Source of the DNA: CAYXVU01 sp964468725
GTDB lineage: Bacteria > Acidobacteriota > Blastocatellia > UBA7656
DNA: 32,832 nt
Assembly (NCBI GenBank): GCA_964468725.1
Contig: CAYXVU010000045.1
Location: 1-32,832, forward strand
Direction of reading: 5' to 3'
Shown here one piece after another: positions 7,763 through 16,332 of this stretch; position 1 is the stretch's first letter; the number at the start of each line of letters is the position of its first letter. Made by a program: the position numbers and the translations under genes. A model generated the notes under the pieces. The model saw only the letters and a list, made by a program, of their open reading frames with translations, was not told where the DNA came from and made no database searches.

Positions 7763-8179
7763 GGCTGTATTCTCCTTTCTAAGTTTGGTTACGTTTCTGC
7801 CTCCTTGCCAAACCGACCTCGCTTGTCGCTTCTGCGTTATCCGCATACCGGCTAGCGAAGCGTTCCGGCAAACCAGACGCCAGTTTCAAGCTTATAGCCC
7901 GAAGGCAGGCTGAGCTATAAACCATTCTGACAGGCGCTGAACCCTACGGCGCACCGCCTGCCAAACTTTCGAAAACGAGAGAATTGTAAAAAAGCGAGGC
8001 CAAGCGGTTTCCACCCCCCGTGATTCGCTCGGATGAAATTTACCCTCCTGAAATCGCGCTATCCTCAAAGTTCTTGTGCAATTTCCCTATCGTAAAGAGC
8101 GTCTTCGCCTGCTGCATCGTACACAGGAATCTGCCGCCTGATATTAGGGCAGGCTCCCGACCTCCTCCTCCGTCTCGCT
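7763..8179. other. 417-nt intergenic stretch
   Basis: The space between the SCO fusion gene and the exported-protein gene, both on the minus strand. It contains the ribosome-binding site for the TTG start at 7762. The upstream part of the frame from ATG 7846 is probably untranslated. The small plus-strand frame at 8020-8253 has no recognisable features. I see no convincing terminator or promoter. Confidence 0.4.
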
Positions 8180-9277
8180 TCACTTGGGAGTTCCGGCAGG
8201 CTCTTTCGCTGCCAACGCAGCGGTTTGCGCTTCAATATAATCAATCAGGCTAGCAGCATCTGCATGGGTAAGCCGCAGATAGGGCATGCGCACCTCTTTG
8301 TACTTTTTGAAGATCGCCAGGGCAATGGGGTCTTTCTCTTCGATCATCTTTTCCGGTGTCATGATAAACCGCATCAACCAGGGTCGTTCCCGCAGCTTGG
8401 TCACACCGGCCAAATCCGGCCCGATATGGTCACCTCCTCCGATGGTATGGCAAGCCACGCAGCGTGTCGCAAAGAGATACTCTCCTTGCGTGAACTGAAG
8501 CTTGGAGGTGGTAGCAGAGGATTGCCCGGCAGCCTTTCTCGGCACGGAATAGTTTCCTAAAATCTGATTCAGTTTGATCGTCAGAAAGCTGGGGTTATCC
8601 AAAGCTGAGTTCCGCATCCACACCCCAGTCGGCTCATTGCCGAGCAGCAAGGTCGGCAAGTGGCCATCCCGATCATTTGGATCCGGCTCCGAATACAGCC
8701 CCAATTTCCGGCTTACCAACTCAATATCCTTCTCCTCGCCGGTGAGAAACCACCAGCCCGGCCCAACCTTGTAGTTTTGGGCATAGGCTTTGAGGACTTC
8801 GGGGGTATCGCGTTTGGGGTCAATACTGATCGAATAGAAGAAAATATCTTTCCCAACGCGGTCGCCCAACATTTTTTGCAGTTGCAACATGCGCGCCGTC
8901 TCCAGTGGGCAATTATCAACACAATGGGTGTAGATCAGCGCGATGGCGACGATCTTGCCTTTGAGCAGATCATCATAGAAACGAACCTTCTTTCCCTCAT
9001 GAGTGGTCAGGGTCACATTCGGGAAATAGTCCGGCCCCCAGCGCGAGGTTGGAGCCGCTTCCGAGTTGCTAAGGCGCGCGGGTTGTTTGAGTGCCATGCC
9101 GCATCTCGAACAACTGCCTGCGGTCTTTGATCGCTCCTGCGGATGCATCGGACAAACGTACTCAGCTTCGCTCTGCGTAGTCGAAGCCCCTTTCTCGCTG
9201 CTTTGCGAGAGGCTGTACCACGGCAAGCAAACCATAAACAGAGTCAGCAAACACGCTTTTATGAATCGGCTTTTCAC
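8180..9277 (-). CDS. Metal-binding/SCO1/cytochrome c fusion protein
   Basis: A 365-residue exported protein with three domains. Residues 1-25 are a signal peptide. Residues 40-65 form a heavy-metal-binding domain (YVCPMHP, then CSRCGMALK), as seen in copper efflux proteins. Residues 84-242 are a SCO1/SenC thioredoxin-like domain with the copper-binding pair C119-x3-C123 (CVDNCP) and the conserved His206 in DGH. Residues 262-352 form a class I cytochrome c with CVACH at 273-277 and the likely axial Met331 in MPYL. SCO proteins deliver copper to oxidases or reduce their Cys pairs. The added heme domain suggests direct electron transfer. The start is GTG at 9277 with AAGGAGG 5-6 nt upstream. It lies 81 nt downstream of the multicopper oxidase gene, probably the same operon. 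Confidence 0.93.
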   Translation of the reverse strand: MKSRFIKACLLTLFMVCLPWYSLSQSSEKGASTTQSEAEYVCPMHPQERSKTAGSCSRCGMALKQPARLSNSEAAPTSRWGPDYFPNVTLTTHEGKKVRFYDDLLKGKIVAIALIYTHCVDNCPLETARMLQLQKMLGDRVGKDIFFYSISIDPKRDTPEVLKAYAQNYKVGPGWWFLTGEEKDIELVSRKLGLYSEPDPNDRDGHLPTLLLGNEPTGVWMRNSALDNPSFLTIKLNQILGNYSVPRKAAGQSSATTSKLQFTQGEYLFATRCVACHTIGGGDHIGPDLAGVTKLRERPWLMRFIMTPEKMIEEKDPIALAIFKKYKEVRMPYLRLTHADAASLIDYIEAQTAALAAKEPAGTPK

Positions 9278-9358
9278 GGCACCCTCCTTTGCTTTCCAAC
9301 TTTATGCTAAAGAAGGGGCGGCGAACCGGCGCATGACCGAGTTCGCCACCCAGTGTCT

Positions 9359-11581
9359 CTAGTCGTCTCTAAAGGCGGTTGGGAGAATGTCTGTTGGATC
9401 CATAAAGGTTACACCTTGCGGTGTTGGAATGGGTGTCGGCAACGGGTTCAGATGAGCGCCCCCAGCGCCATTGATCTCCCAACGCAACAACATGGCATTG
9501 TCCTCATGCACAGTGTTGTGACAATGCTCCATAAACATTCCACCGAAGTCACGGAATTGGAGAGTGATCGTTACACTGCCGCCCGGCAGGAGCCGCCAAA
9601 CATCCTTGCGTCCGCGCTCCCATGGCGGCACTTGGGCAGCGCTTCCGTTGCGGGCGAGGGTTTGGCCCTCCTCAAAATGAATGTGAATGGGATGGTCCCA
9701 CCCTGCGCCACCGTTACGTAGAGTCCAAACCTCGCGTGTGCCAAAGCGCGGAGCCGCCGAAATCCGGCCAAAATCCGCTGCCAGCATATCCCCGCCATCA
9801 GTCTTTACCCCCCAAGGCCCGAAGAAGCTGGAGACCGGGTCAAAGGTGGTCTGCTTCGCGCCTCGCCCAAACTCGAAGATGCGCTCCTGTGCGACCGGGA
9901 TATTGGACAAGTCGGGATTGGGAATCAGCGTAGCTGGCACTTGACTAATATCGGGCTGCGCCGGGTTGCGAGCGATACGAAATTCCAGAAACTTCCCGAC
10001 TGCCGGATCATCGGAGTTCCCTGACAACGCTTCGGCAATTGACAGATTTTTGTGAACCAGCTTCCCATCCTGATGCTCGGCAAGATTCACCATCCAAACC
10101 TTCTGGCCAACGCTGTAGCGCGAAAAATCAATGACGATGTCATAGCGTTCAGCAATGCCCTGGTCATCCAACTGGGTTAAGGCTACCGGGTTGGGCAGCA
10201 GGTTTCCGTCATTGGCGATCTGGATCATCGGCGATCCGTCACTGAGGGCGAGCTTAAAGAATCGTGAGACGGAACCATTGAGGATGCGGAAACGATACTT
10301 GCGCCGCTCCACTTCCATAAAGGGCTTATAGACCAAATTCACGGTCATCACGTCGCCCAGGAAGCCATCAAAGTTGAACAAGTCAAATAAGAGTTGGCCA
10401 TCCCGATCCCAGGCTTTATCGGCTAACATCAAGTTGACATCATAATCCAGGTTGCCCCATGACTTGCCGGTAACACTGGCGCGTCCGCTGGGCAATCGCA
10501 GATTGACTCCGTCATCTATGTCTTCAGCGCCGCGATCCAGTCCGCTATAGATGTTGAACATCCCAGCATTGCCTTTATAGACGTTCTGAGCGGTGAAGCT
10601 GAACATGTGATCGTGAAACCAATGCGTGCTCATGGTCTCGCGCCAGTCACCGGGAATCTTATTGAGTCCGCCGTTGTCAGCCGGACCCGAGGCGCGCGGG
10701 TCAGTGGCATTAGTGTTAATCGTATTGCGCCCTGCTAACACAATCGGGTAGTGGTAATCGTAAAACTGATTCGGGAAGAAGAAAGCTCCCGTAAAGCCGT
10801 CGTTCTCTGCCCCATGATGCCCGTTGTGTTCGTGCGTGGAGATGGTGTGAATCCCGAAGCCGCCATTCTGACTCTGAAAGATCGGCAGTCGGTTGTGGTG
10901 ACGGAAAAGAATGGGTTCTCCGTAACGCCCAATCAACAGTTTGGGCGGCAAGGTGCCATTGAAGGTCCAAAGTTTGAGTAGGTTCTGATCCGGCAGATTC
11001 GGATGAAAGCGTGGCGGGAAGGGGGTTGCCGGATTGATGCCGGAATTGTGCTGCGAAGCAACTCCGGGATTGTAAACCGTATTGGCTTTGGCCCCTTCCT
11101 GCGTCACTTCGACACCGACCTGCGGAGGAAGCAAGTTGAATTGCTGATGTGCCCAGACCGGTCCCGGGGGTCGCCCTTCAATGGGGCCAAATCCGCCGCC
11201 CAGCGCCGCAGGTACGGCTTGCTGCGTCGTGTTTGCCTCCGCAGTTGGGAAAGGATTCAAGCTAGCGACCGGATTCCTCGGCAGCACATCAAAGCGCGGC
11301 ATGGGTTGCGTAAAGGCTTGCACCCCGAAAAACGGGCTTGGGGGCGCTCCGGTCGGGATATTGGAGTCGGAAAAGGCGCTTTTGACGAATGGGCTAAGGC
11401 CATGCATCGGAACTAAAAGTCCGGTTCCGGAGATAACCCCCCATTTGATCAAGTCACGACGAGTCAACTGCTTTTGAGAGTGAGCCTTGACGATCTCCAA
11501 ACGATTCCTACGAGCATTCTCTGCTTCTCGCAGCCGAGCCTTCGAGGCTTTCCCTGACAGAAAAAATCTTCGATTACTCAT
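9359..11581 (-). CDS. Tat-exported multicopper oxidase
   Basis: A 740-residue multicopper oxidase, which couples oxidation of a substrate (metal ion, phenolic or similar) to reduction of oxygen to water. Export by the Tat pathway is indicated by TRRDLIKWG at residues 40-48 followed by a hydrophobic segment. All four copper-ligand motifs are visible: STHEHNGHH (H250, H252), HWFHDH (H320, H323, H325), HPIHIH (H630-H635) and HCHNTVHEDNAM (H686, C687, H688, H692, M697). All type 1, 2 and 3 sites therefore appear intact, with Met as the axial type 1 ligand. The ATG has GAGGGAGGG just upstream. The substrate cannot be inferred; manganese, copper(I) and phenol oxidases share this architecture. It heads the cluster with the SCO fusion and cytochrome genes. 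Confidence 0.94.
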   Translation of the reverse strand: MSNRRFFLSGKASKARLREAENARRNRLEIVKAHSQKQLTRRDLIKWGVISGTGLLVPMHGLSPFVKSAFSDSNIPTGAPPSPFFGVQAFTQPMPRFDVLPRNPVASLNPFPTAEANTTQQAVPAALGGGFGPIEGRPPGPVWAHQQFNLLPPQVGVEVTQEGAKANTVYNPGVASQHNSGINPATPFPPRFHPNLPDQNLLKLWTFNGTLPPKLLIGRYGEPILFRHHNRLPIFQSQNGGFGIHTISTHEHNGHHGAENDGFTGAFFFPNQFYDYHYPIVLAGRNTINTNATDPRASGPADNGGLNKIPGDWRETMSTHWFHDHMFSFTAQNVYKGNAGMFNIYSGLDRGAEDIDDGVNLRLPSGRASVTGKSWGNLDYDVNLMLADKAWDRDGQLLFDLFNFDGFLGDVMTVNLVYKPFMEVERRKYRFRILNGSVSRFFKLALSDGSPMIQIANDGNLLPNPVALTQLDDQGIAERYDIVIDFSRYSVGQKVWMVNLAEHQDGKLVHKNLSIAEALSGNSDDPAVGKFLEFRIARNPAQPDISQVPATLIPNPDLSNIPVAQERIFEFGRGAKQTTFDPVSSFFGPWGVKTDGGDMLAADFGRISAAPRFGTREVWTLRNGGAGWDHPIHIHFEEGQTLARNGSAAQVPPWERGRKDVWRLLPGGSVTITLQFRDFGGMFMEHCHNTVHEDNAMLLRWEINGAGGAHLNPLPTPIPTPQGVTFMDPTDILPTAFRDD

Positions 11582-12075
11582 TCTTACCCTCCCTCTTTAG
11601 TCAACAAGATTTTTGAGAGCCCCTGCTAAATTCGATTCCCCGTTGCCGTTCGGAAGCCCAGAATTTCGCTCCGCACGAATTGCATCAAGAGCGAATGTTG
11701 ATCCCCACAAGGCATTGAGGGCACTATTTGAACCACTGTTTGGAAGCTTTGGCTGGGATGTCCGAAATATCGTGATGGTTAGCAAAGAAAACCCTGACGG
11801 CAGTAACCAATTCAACGCACACAAAGTCGAACAACATGTGCACGTTGCTCAACCTTTTATGCACTGACTGTTCAGCCGTATCCCAGCAGGGAAATCTTCA
11901 TCGTCGATTGCCGATAAGGCATCGCGAGTTTTCTTTAGTGAGGTGAAGCCGTTTGTCTAGCTCTTTGCGAACAATAGACGAGGAAAGCAGCCACAAAGGC
12001 AACCGATCTCTTACTTCGCCCGCTCTAGGTGGTGGCCAGGCAAAGATTGAGAACATCGAAGTAGGACATAAAAGA

Positions 12076-12129
12076 CCTCAGAATATAGCTGAGGTGATTT
12101 ATTGATACTTTCAATAGCAGTATTGAAAG
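12076..12129. repeat. Two adjacent hairpins
   Basis: CCTCAG (12076-12081) pairs with CTGAGG (12089-12094) around a 7-nt loop. It is followed by a perfect 9-bp stem, CTTTCAATA (12108-12116) with TATTGAAAG (12121-12129), around the tetraloop GCAG. They lie in a non-coding AT-rich region upstream of both the oxidase operon and selC. They could be terminator-like, a processed RNA or an operator; the sequence does not decide. Confidence 0.5.
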
Positions 12130-12155
12130 CCTGTTATTAAAGATGCAGGCGGGCG

Positions 12156-12222
12156 AAAAATCTTTCACGATAGAAAAAATTTTTTCCTCCCGCTCAGGTG
12201 GAGTGAGAGAGGAAAGATTTTT
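12156..12222. repeat. Long-range inverted repeat with inner A/T palindrome
   Basis: AAAAATCTTTC at 12156-12166 is the exact reverse complement of GAAAGATTTTT at 12212-12222, enclosing 45 nt. Inside is the 14-nt perfect palindrome GAAAAAATTTTTTC at 12173-12186. The right arm runs into a T-rich tract, so on the plus strand the structure could act as a terminator, although no upstream plus-strand gene is evident. Confidence 0.45.
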
Positions 12223-12565
12223 TACTCTCCCAAATCATGCATCTTGTTGAGGTTTGGTTGATGTGGGGCGCGGCCAGATGACGCAACCGGATGATTCGAT
12301 AGAACACGGGCAGGCTCCACTAAATGTATGCGAATCTCATTGTGGTGTGGGTCTCGATCAACCGCGAGGCGCTTTACTGGTGACCTGCTTTGAGGTCAAC
12401 TGCGATGATGCGGAATGCCGATGGGGCAGTGCCGAAAATCATGAGATCAACACTTTCTCAGTTCTCATCTAGAAGATAGGGGTTGTGGCCAAAGCTTTAC
12501 ATCTCGCCTTGGCCGAATTGAGTGAACGGAGGTTGTTTCCCAGAGATTGATGAGTGGCCGCAAGC

Positions 12566-12664
12566 GGAGGTGAACGGGGCCTGGTGGCTTCCACGGGCTT
12601 CAAACCCGGCTGAGAGACGGCGAGAGTCGGCTTTGATGGGTTCGATTCCCATACACCTCCGCCA
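12566..12664 (+). tRNA. selC: tRNA-Sec (anticodon TCA), selenocysteine tRNA
   Basis: A 99-nt tRNA with the hallmarks of bacterial tRNA-Sec. The extended acceptor begins GGAGGTGA and its partner ACACCTCC is followed by the encoded GCCA end. The D stem is six base pairs (GGGGCC/GGCTTC, with two G-U pairs) closed by a 4-nt loop. The anticodon loop CTTCAAA carries TCA at 12600-12602. A long variable arm follows, and the T arm is ATGGG-TTCGATT-CCCAT. The eighth acceptor pair is an A-A mismatch and the outermost anticodon pair is A-G, mild deviations from the E. coli molecule. It decodes UGA as selenocysteine together with SelA, SelB and SelD, none of which lies in this window. Its presence implies the organism makes selenoproteins. 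Confidence 0.93.
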
Positions 12665-12751
12665 TCTGATTACGGAAGGATAACCTTGATCTCCTCTCCC
12701 CATTGGAGGAAACAAAGGAGGTGCATCCCCTCTCGCCCTCTTTGCTCAAAG

Positions 12752-13804
12752 CTAGTTGCCCACGGCTTCGGGCTGCAAATCGGCAAAACGAAATAACCGC
12801 TTCACCTGTTCAACCGGTTTGCCGTCCGCCTCCGCATAGGGATAGATAAAGTAATTGAGCGGTCCGGCCTGCTGTCGAGGTCTGAGCAGAATATCCCGCC
12901 CGATAGAAAATTGGACGCGGTTCTCATCGTGCCCGCCAAAGAAATAGTCTCTCTTTTCAGGGTTTTTCCAGGCTTCGCTCGCATCAACCGGAACCCATCC
13001 ATAGCCCTGCAAATAAAACTCTGCCCAACAGTGATAGCCGCCGATTTCCCCTTCGCCTCGTCTTTCGGGTAAGGGAAAGCCGATAGCAAAGCGTGCTGGG
13101 ATGCCTATCGCTCGCGCAAAGCCGATAAATACCGCATGAAAATCGGTGCAGTTGCCGCGCTTCTCATCACAAGCATACAGGATGTCGCCCCGCCCCCATC
13201 CTTTCCCGCTCTTGTCATATTTCATGGTTGCGAGCGTGTGATCGTAAATCGCCCGCGCCTTTTCCAAATCGCTTCTCTTGCCTTTGGTTACCGCCAATGC
13301 CCATTTGCGAACCTGCTCGGTGACGGGGACGAGCGCATCCGGTTGTAAAAATTTCGCTACGTCAGGATCAAGCGGTACAACCGTACTCGGTCTTGCTTTA
13401 TTGAAGTCCTTATGGAGATTTTCGGCGCGGCGTACTTTGAATCTCATCTCCAACTCTATGAGTCTCGAACCCGGGTTTTCTATGGCAATCGCAAGGATGG
13501 CATTGCCAAATCGCGGCTCGGTGTAAATCGTTGCGGCAGACGGACTGGAAACTTTCATGTCCAGTATCTCTTGATTCTCGTCGGTCGTCGGATAGGGCAA
13601 CCAAACTTGCAATCGTTTGGTGCCCGCAGGAACTTCTGCAATCATCGCTTGATAAACAAATTCGAAGATACGAGTTTTGGGCTCGGCGGTGGGGCTGCCA
13701 GTCTCGCCATTTCCAGGTAACGCATCGCCCTGTGAAGGGAGCGCAGAAATTCCAAGCGTGACGATGATCGCCAGGATAAAGTAAGTACTCTTTGGTAATT
13801 GCAT
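12752..13804 (-). CDS. Exported transglutaminase-like protein, copy 1
   Basis: A 350-residue protein with an N-terminal signal peptide (about residues 1-26), a beta domain, and a transglutaminase-like cysteine-protease fold. The catalytic triad is visible: Cys219 in KRGNCTDFHAVF, His258 in GGYHCWAEFY and Asp274 in GWVPVDAS. Such proteins in bacteria are usually peptidases or peptide-modifying enzymes of the envelope; the substrate is unknown. I place the start at ATG 13804, where AAGGAG lies 7 nt upstream and the signal peptide begins cleanly. It is a clear paralog of the protein at 16333-17439, sharing GNCTDF, ARA-GIP-R and YHCW-EFY. It follows the truncated PhnD-like gene by 44 nt on the same strand. 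Confidence 0.9.
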   Translation of the reverse strand: MQLPKSTYFILAIIVTLGISALPSQGDALPGNGETGSPTAEPKTRIFEFVYQAMIAEVPAGTKRLQVWLPYPTTDENQEILDMKVSSPSAATIYTEPRFGNAILAIAIENPGSRLIELEMRFKVRRAENLHKDFNKARPSTVVPLDPDVAKFLQPDALVPVTEQVRKWALAVTKGKRSDLEKARAIYDHTLATMKYDKSGKGWGRGDILYACDEKRGNCTDFHAVFIGFARAIGIPARFAIGFPLPERRGEGEIGGYHCWAEFYLQGYGWVPVDASEAWKNPEKRDYFFGGHDENRVQFSIGRDILLRPRQQAGPLNYFIYPYAEADGKPVEQVKRLFRFADLQPEAVGN

Positions 13805-13848
13805 AACTTTCTCCTTATGGTTCACGGCAACCGGTAGATTGCTGACCG

Positions 13849-14256
13849 TTATCGTGGGCAACACAGCGTGTAGCCCAAATGCGCGATTGGCTTATGATCC
13901 GCCCGGATACGCTCGCGTAAATCGCTCAGTGAAGGAAAGAGGCGATCCCAGCGGACGACCACATCGGGAAAATAAATCGGCTGATTGACATAACGCGCCG
14001 CTGTCCTGATGGACAGGGCGCGTAGACTGCTCTTGCTGCCTTCGCGCTCGATCTTTTGCCCATACTGCCGCCCGCAGATGAACCTCAACGAGGCAATGCC
14101 TTGACAGAGCAAGTGATTGCGCACACGCCAACCGAGATCATCAACCACCGCTACCCCTATTCCGGTTCGGGAAGTGAGAGCCTCGGCAAGTTTGCGATAG
14201 AAGAAGCCCGTCTTGCTGGCTATCAAAGGTACTATCCGAATCGCAGTTGAATTCAT
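13849..14256 (-). pseudogene. Truncated PhnD-like ABC substrate-binding protein
   Basis: A 135-residue frame matching the N-terminal half of phosphate/phosphonate-type (PhnD-like) binding proteins. The segment FYRKLAEALTSRTGIGVAVV, then LRFICGRQYG, NQPIYFPDVVVRWD and SLSDLR follows the family order (two-lobed protein, GFICG-PY then P-YFSDVVVR-DSPF-S--DLRG). It then stops after GYTLCCPR, whereas family members run about 270-300 residues. No continuation was found before the next gene 44 nt away, and no signal peptide or transporter partners are present. GGGGAAG precedes the ATG. I read it as a decayed gene, though a short functional product cannot be excluded. Confidence 0.6.
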
Positions 14257-14625
14257 CGCTTCCCCGCTTCAAGCGCAGTGTGCACAGGAGAATTTTTCGG
14301 TGCGGCGAATTATAGAAAATTAGATTGGAAAACTCGAATAGCTAATTTCAATGCTTGCCGCCTCTTGGCATTAAGAAAAATTTTTTGACGACGGCTTTGC
14401 AGATCGCGTACATCGCAGGCGACCTGGTTTGCCCGCGAGAAAAAGTGCGAAAGCAGAGGCATCGGGCAATTGATTCATAGCGCTTCGCCCTCAAACCCCA
14501 TCCGCTTGCCTAAAAGTTTGTGATAGCGAATCGCCGATTCAATCGGAATTACCTATTTGTTATCTATCTGCCTGTGTGAGTACTATCGCCCGGCAATAAA
14601 AAAGCACCCCGAGGAGAGGCAGATT
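14257..14625. other. 369-nt divergent intergenic region
   Basis: It separates the minus-strand PhnD-like/transglutaminase pair from the plus-strand porin operon and must hold both promoters. It contains the ribosome-binding site GAGGAGAGG at 14611-14619 for the porin. AT-rich tracts occur near 14330-14390. I could not identify a convincing promoter or operator. Confidence 0.4.
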
Positions 14626-16260
14626 ATGAAGCATTCGATTCTGGTGTTTGGCATCAGTATCCATCTATTGGTAGCTCCGGCGTCCGGTTGGGCGACTTCC
14701 GATTCCTCGAAACGCGAAAACAAATCGTCTGCCAAGACCAGCTCTTCAATGAGTGGCGAAGCTCGCTTGCGCGAGATCGAAAAGAACCTTGAAGAGATGC
14801 AAGAAACCATCCGCAGGCTCACGGCAGAGTTGGCGCGTTTACGCCTTACGTCGGATCAGCAAGCGACCGTTCCAACCAATGAGAAACCGCCTCTGCCTTC
14901 TATCCTTGGCGCAGAAACCGCCGCGCCGAACGGCGTTGCGACGCTCATTGAACAGCAACGGGAGGTGATCGAAAGGCAACAAAAACAGCTTGAGGAACTG
15001 GAGAAAAGGCTGGCCTCTGTCAAAGCCAACCCCGATGCCACTGCCCTTCCCCCCGCAGCAGCTCCCGCCACACAAGCCCCGCCGCCAGTGACCAACTCGG
15101 TCAGCAAGGAAATCACCCGCGAAGGGTTCGGAATTAAATTTTATGGTTTCCTGCGCGGCGATCTGGCGGCCGACACCGACCGCATGTCGTTTGACACACA
15201 GCTTCCATTCTTTGTGCTCTCGCCGGTTGACCCATCGCAGGCCATGGAGAGGACGGGCGATTTGACCATTCACCCACGCTTGACGCGTTTCGGCGTGGAG
15301 ATCAATCCACCGAGTTTGCCCTCAGGCTGGTCAGCTACAGCAAAACTGGAAACCGATTTCTACAATGCCGTTATTGATCGTCCGGCTGCCGACGGCCCCG
15401 CCGCCAAAGACCTCGTCAGCAACTCGCGGGCAGCCATTCGGATTCGACTCGCGTACGTGCAATTGAGCAAGGGAGCCTTCAGTCTGCTGGCGGGACAAAC
15501 CTGGGACACCATTTCTCCCTTGTTTCCCAGTTACAACCCTGAAGTCGTCATGTGGAATGGCGGCAACACCGGCGACCGCCGCCCGCAGTTTCGCCTCAGT
15601 TATGAACCCAAAGTGGGAAAAGGGAAATTCTCCATCGCCGGTGAAATCGGTGCGAGCGGAGCGGTTGACGGACAAGACCTTGATGGTGATGGCTTCCGCG
15701 ATGGCGAGACCGCCATTGCTCCTACGGGGCAACTCCGCATCGGCTATTCCGCTCCTTTGAATGGTCAGACTTGGTCAATCGGCGTCTGGGGACACGGCGC
15801 TCAGCAACAGGTCAATCGAAGGATAATCGCCGGACGTGACGAATTTACCAGCAACCTGGTCGGCTTTGACATCAGCCTGCCGCTACACGCCCGGCTTACC
15901 GTCAAAGGCGAAGCATGGACGGGCAAAGGCTTGGGGGATGTGCGCGGCGGTATCGGGCAGAGCATCAACACCGCAACCGGACGAGTCATTCATGCCTCCG
16001 GCGGGTGGGCAGAGGTCGCCTTTAAGGCGAGTTCCTTTTACACGATTAGCGGCGGCACGGCGCTCGATAGCCCAGATGCTTCGGATATAACGGCAGCCAA
16101 CGGTCGCGTCCGCAACCGCGTTCACTACATCACCAATCGGTTCAACGCTGGACGGGGGCTGAGTTTCGGCTTCGATTACGGACGATGGGAAACCCGATTC
16201 AAAGCGTTGCCGCGTGGCACAAACAACCGATTTAATCTCTACGTGCAGCAAGCATTCTAG
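14626..16260 (+). CDS. DcaP-like outer-membrane porin
   Basis: A 544-residue protein. A signal peptide (about 1-23) is followed by a Ser-rich linker, two predicted coiled coils (about 45-76 and 103-135), a Pro/Ala linker and a beta-barrel from about 168. The barrel opens with GFGIKFYGFLRGDLAADTDR and ends in the terminal Phe typical of outer-membrane proteins. The order of coiled coil then barrel with GFLRGD and QTWDT motifs fits the DcaP-like trimeric porin group. It should form a channel for small solutes. The ATG at 14626 is chosen because GAGGAGAGG lies 6 nt upstream; the earlier in-frame start at 14557 has no such site. It is the first gene of a four-gene operon with SBP56 and may admit its substrate. 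Confidence 0.85.
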   Translation: MKHSILVFGISIHLLVAPASGWATSDSSKRENKSSAKTSSSMSGEARLREIEKNLEEMQETIRRLTAELARLRLTSDQQATVPTNEKPPLPSILGAETAAPNGVATLIEQQREVIERQQKQLEELEKRLASVKANPDATALPPAAAPATQAPPPVTNSVSKEITREGFGIKFYGFLRGDLAADTDRMSFDTQLPFFVLSPVDPSQAMERTGDLTIHPRLTRFGVEINPPSLPSGWSATAKLETDFYNAVIDRPAADGPAAKDLVSNSRAAIRIRLAYVQLSKGAFSLLAGQTWDTISPLFPSYNPEVVMWNGGNTGDRRPQFRLSYEPKVGKGKFSIAGEIGASGAVDGQDLDGDGFRDGETAIAPTGQLRIGYSAPLNGQTWSIGVWGHGAQQQVNRRIIAGRDEFTSNLVGFDISLPLHARLTVKGEAWTGKGLGDVRGGIGQSINTATGRVIHASGGWAEVAFKASSFYTISGGTALDSPDASDITAANGRVRNRVHYITNRFNAGRGLSFGFDYGRWETRFKALPRGTNNRFNLYVQQAF

Positions 16261-16332
16261 CGACCAGAGACTCGACCACCGCTACCCGAACGGAGCCCTG
16301 GAGGCGGTTTCCCTTCACCTTTTGGAGGTCTT

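Larger units (their letters stand above)
11582..12565. other. 984-nt gene-free stretch with hairpins, upstream of selC
   Basis: The space between the multicopper oxidase start (minus) and tRNA-Sec (plus). It contains an AT-rich block with three successive inverted repeats at 12076-12222. Small open frames at 11613-11867 (plus), 11597-11824 (minus) and 12254-12472 (plus) have no ribosome-binding sites, no domains and low-complexity character, so I do not call them. Promoters for the oxidase operon and for selC should lie here, but I cannot point to convincing boxes. Confidence 0.5.

Noticed and set aside
11613..11867. 84-codon plus-strand frame opposite the oxidase start
   Set aside because: No domain, weak start and overlap with the leader of the minus-strand oxidase gene.
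12254..12472. 72-codon frame with several Cys upstream of selC
   Set aside because: No ribosome-binding site and no recognisable pattern. Kept out, though a small Cys-rich protein cannot be excluded.
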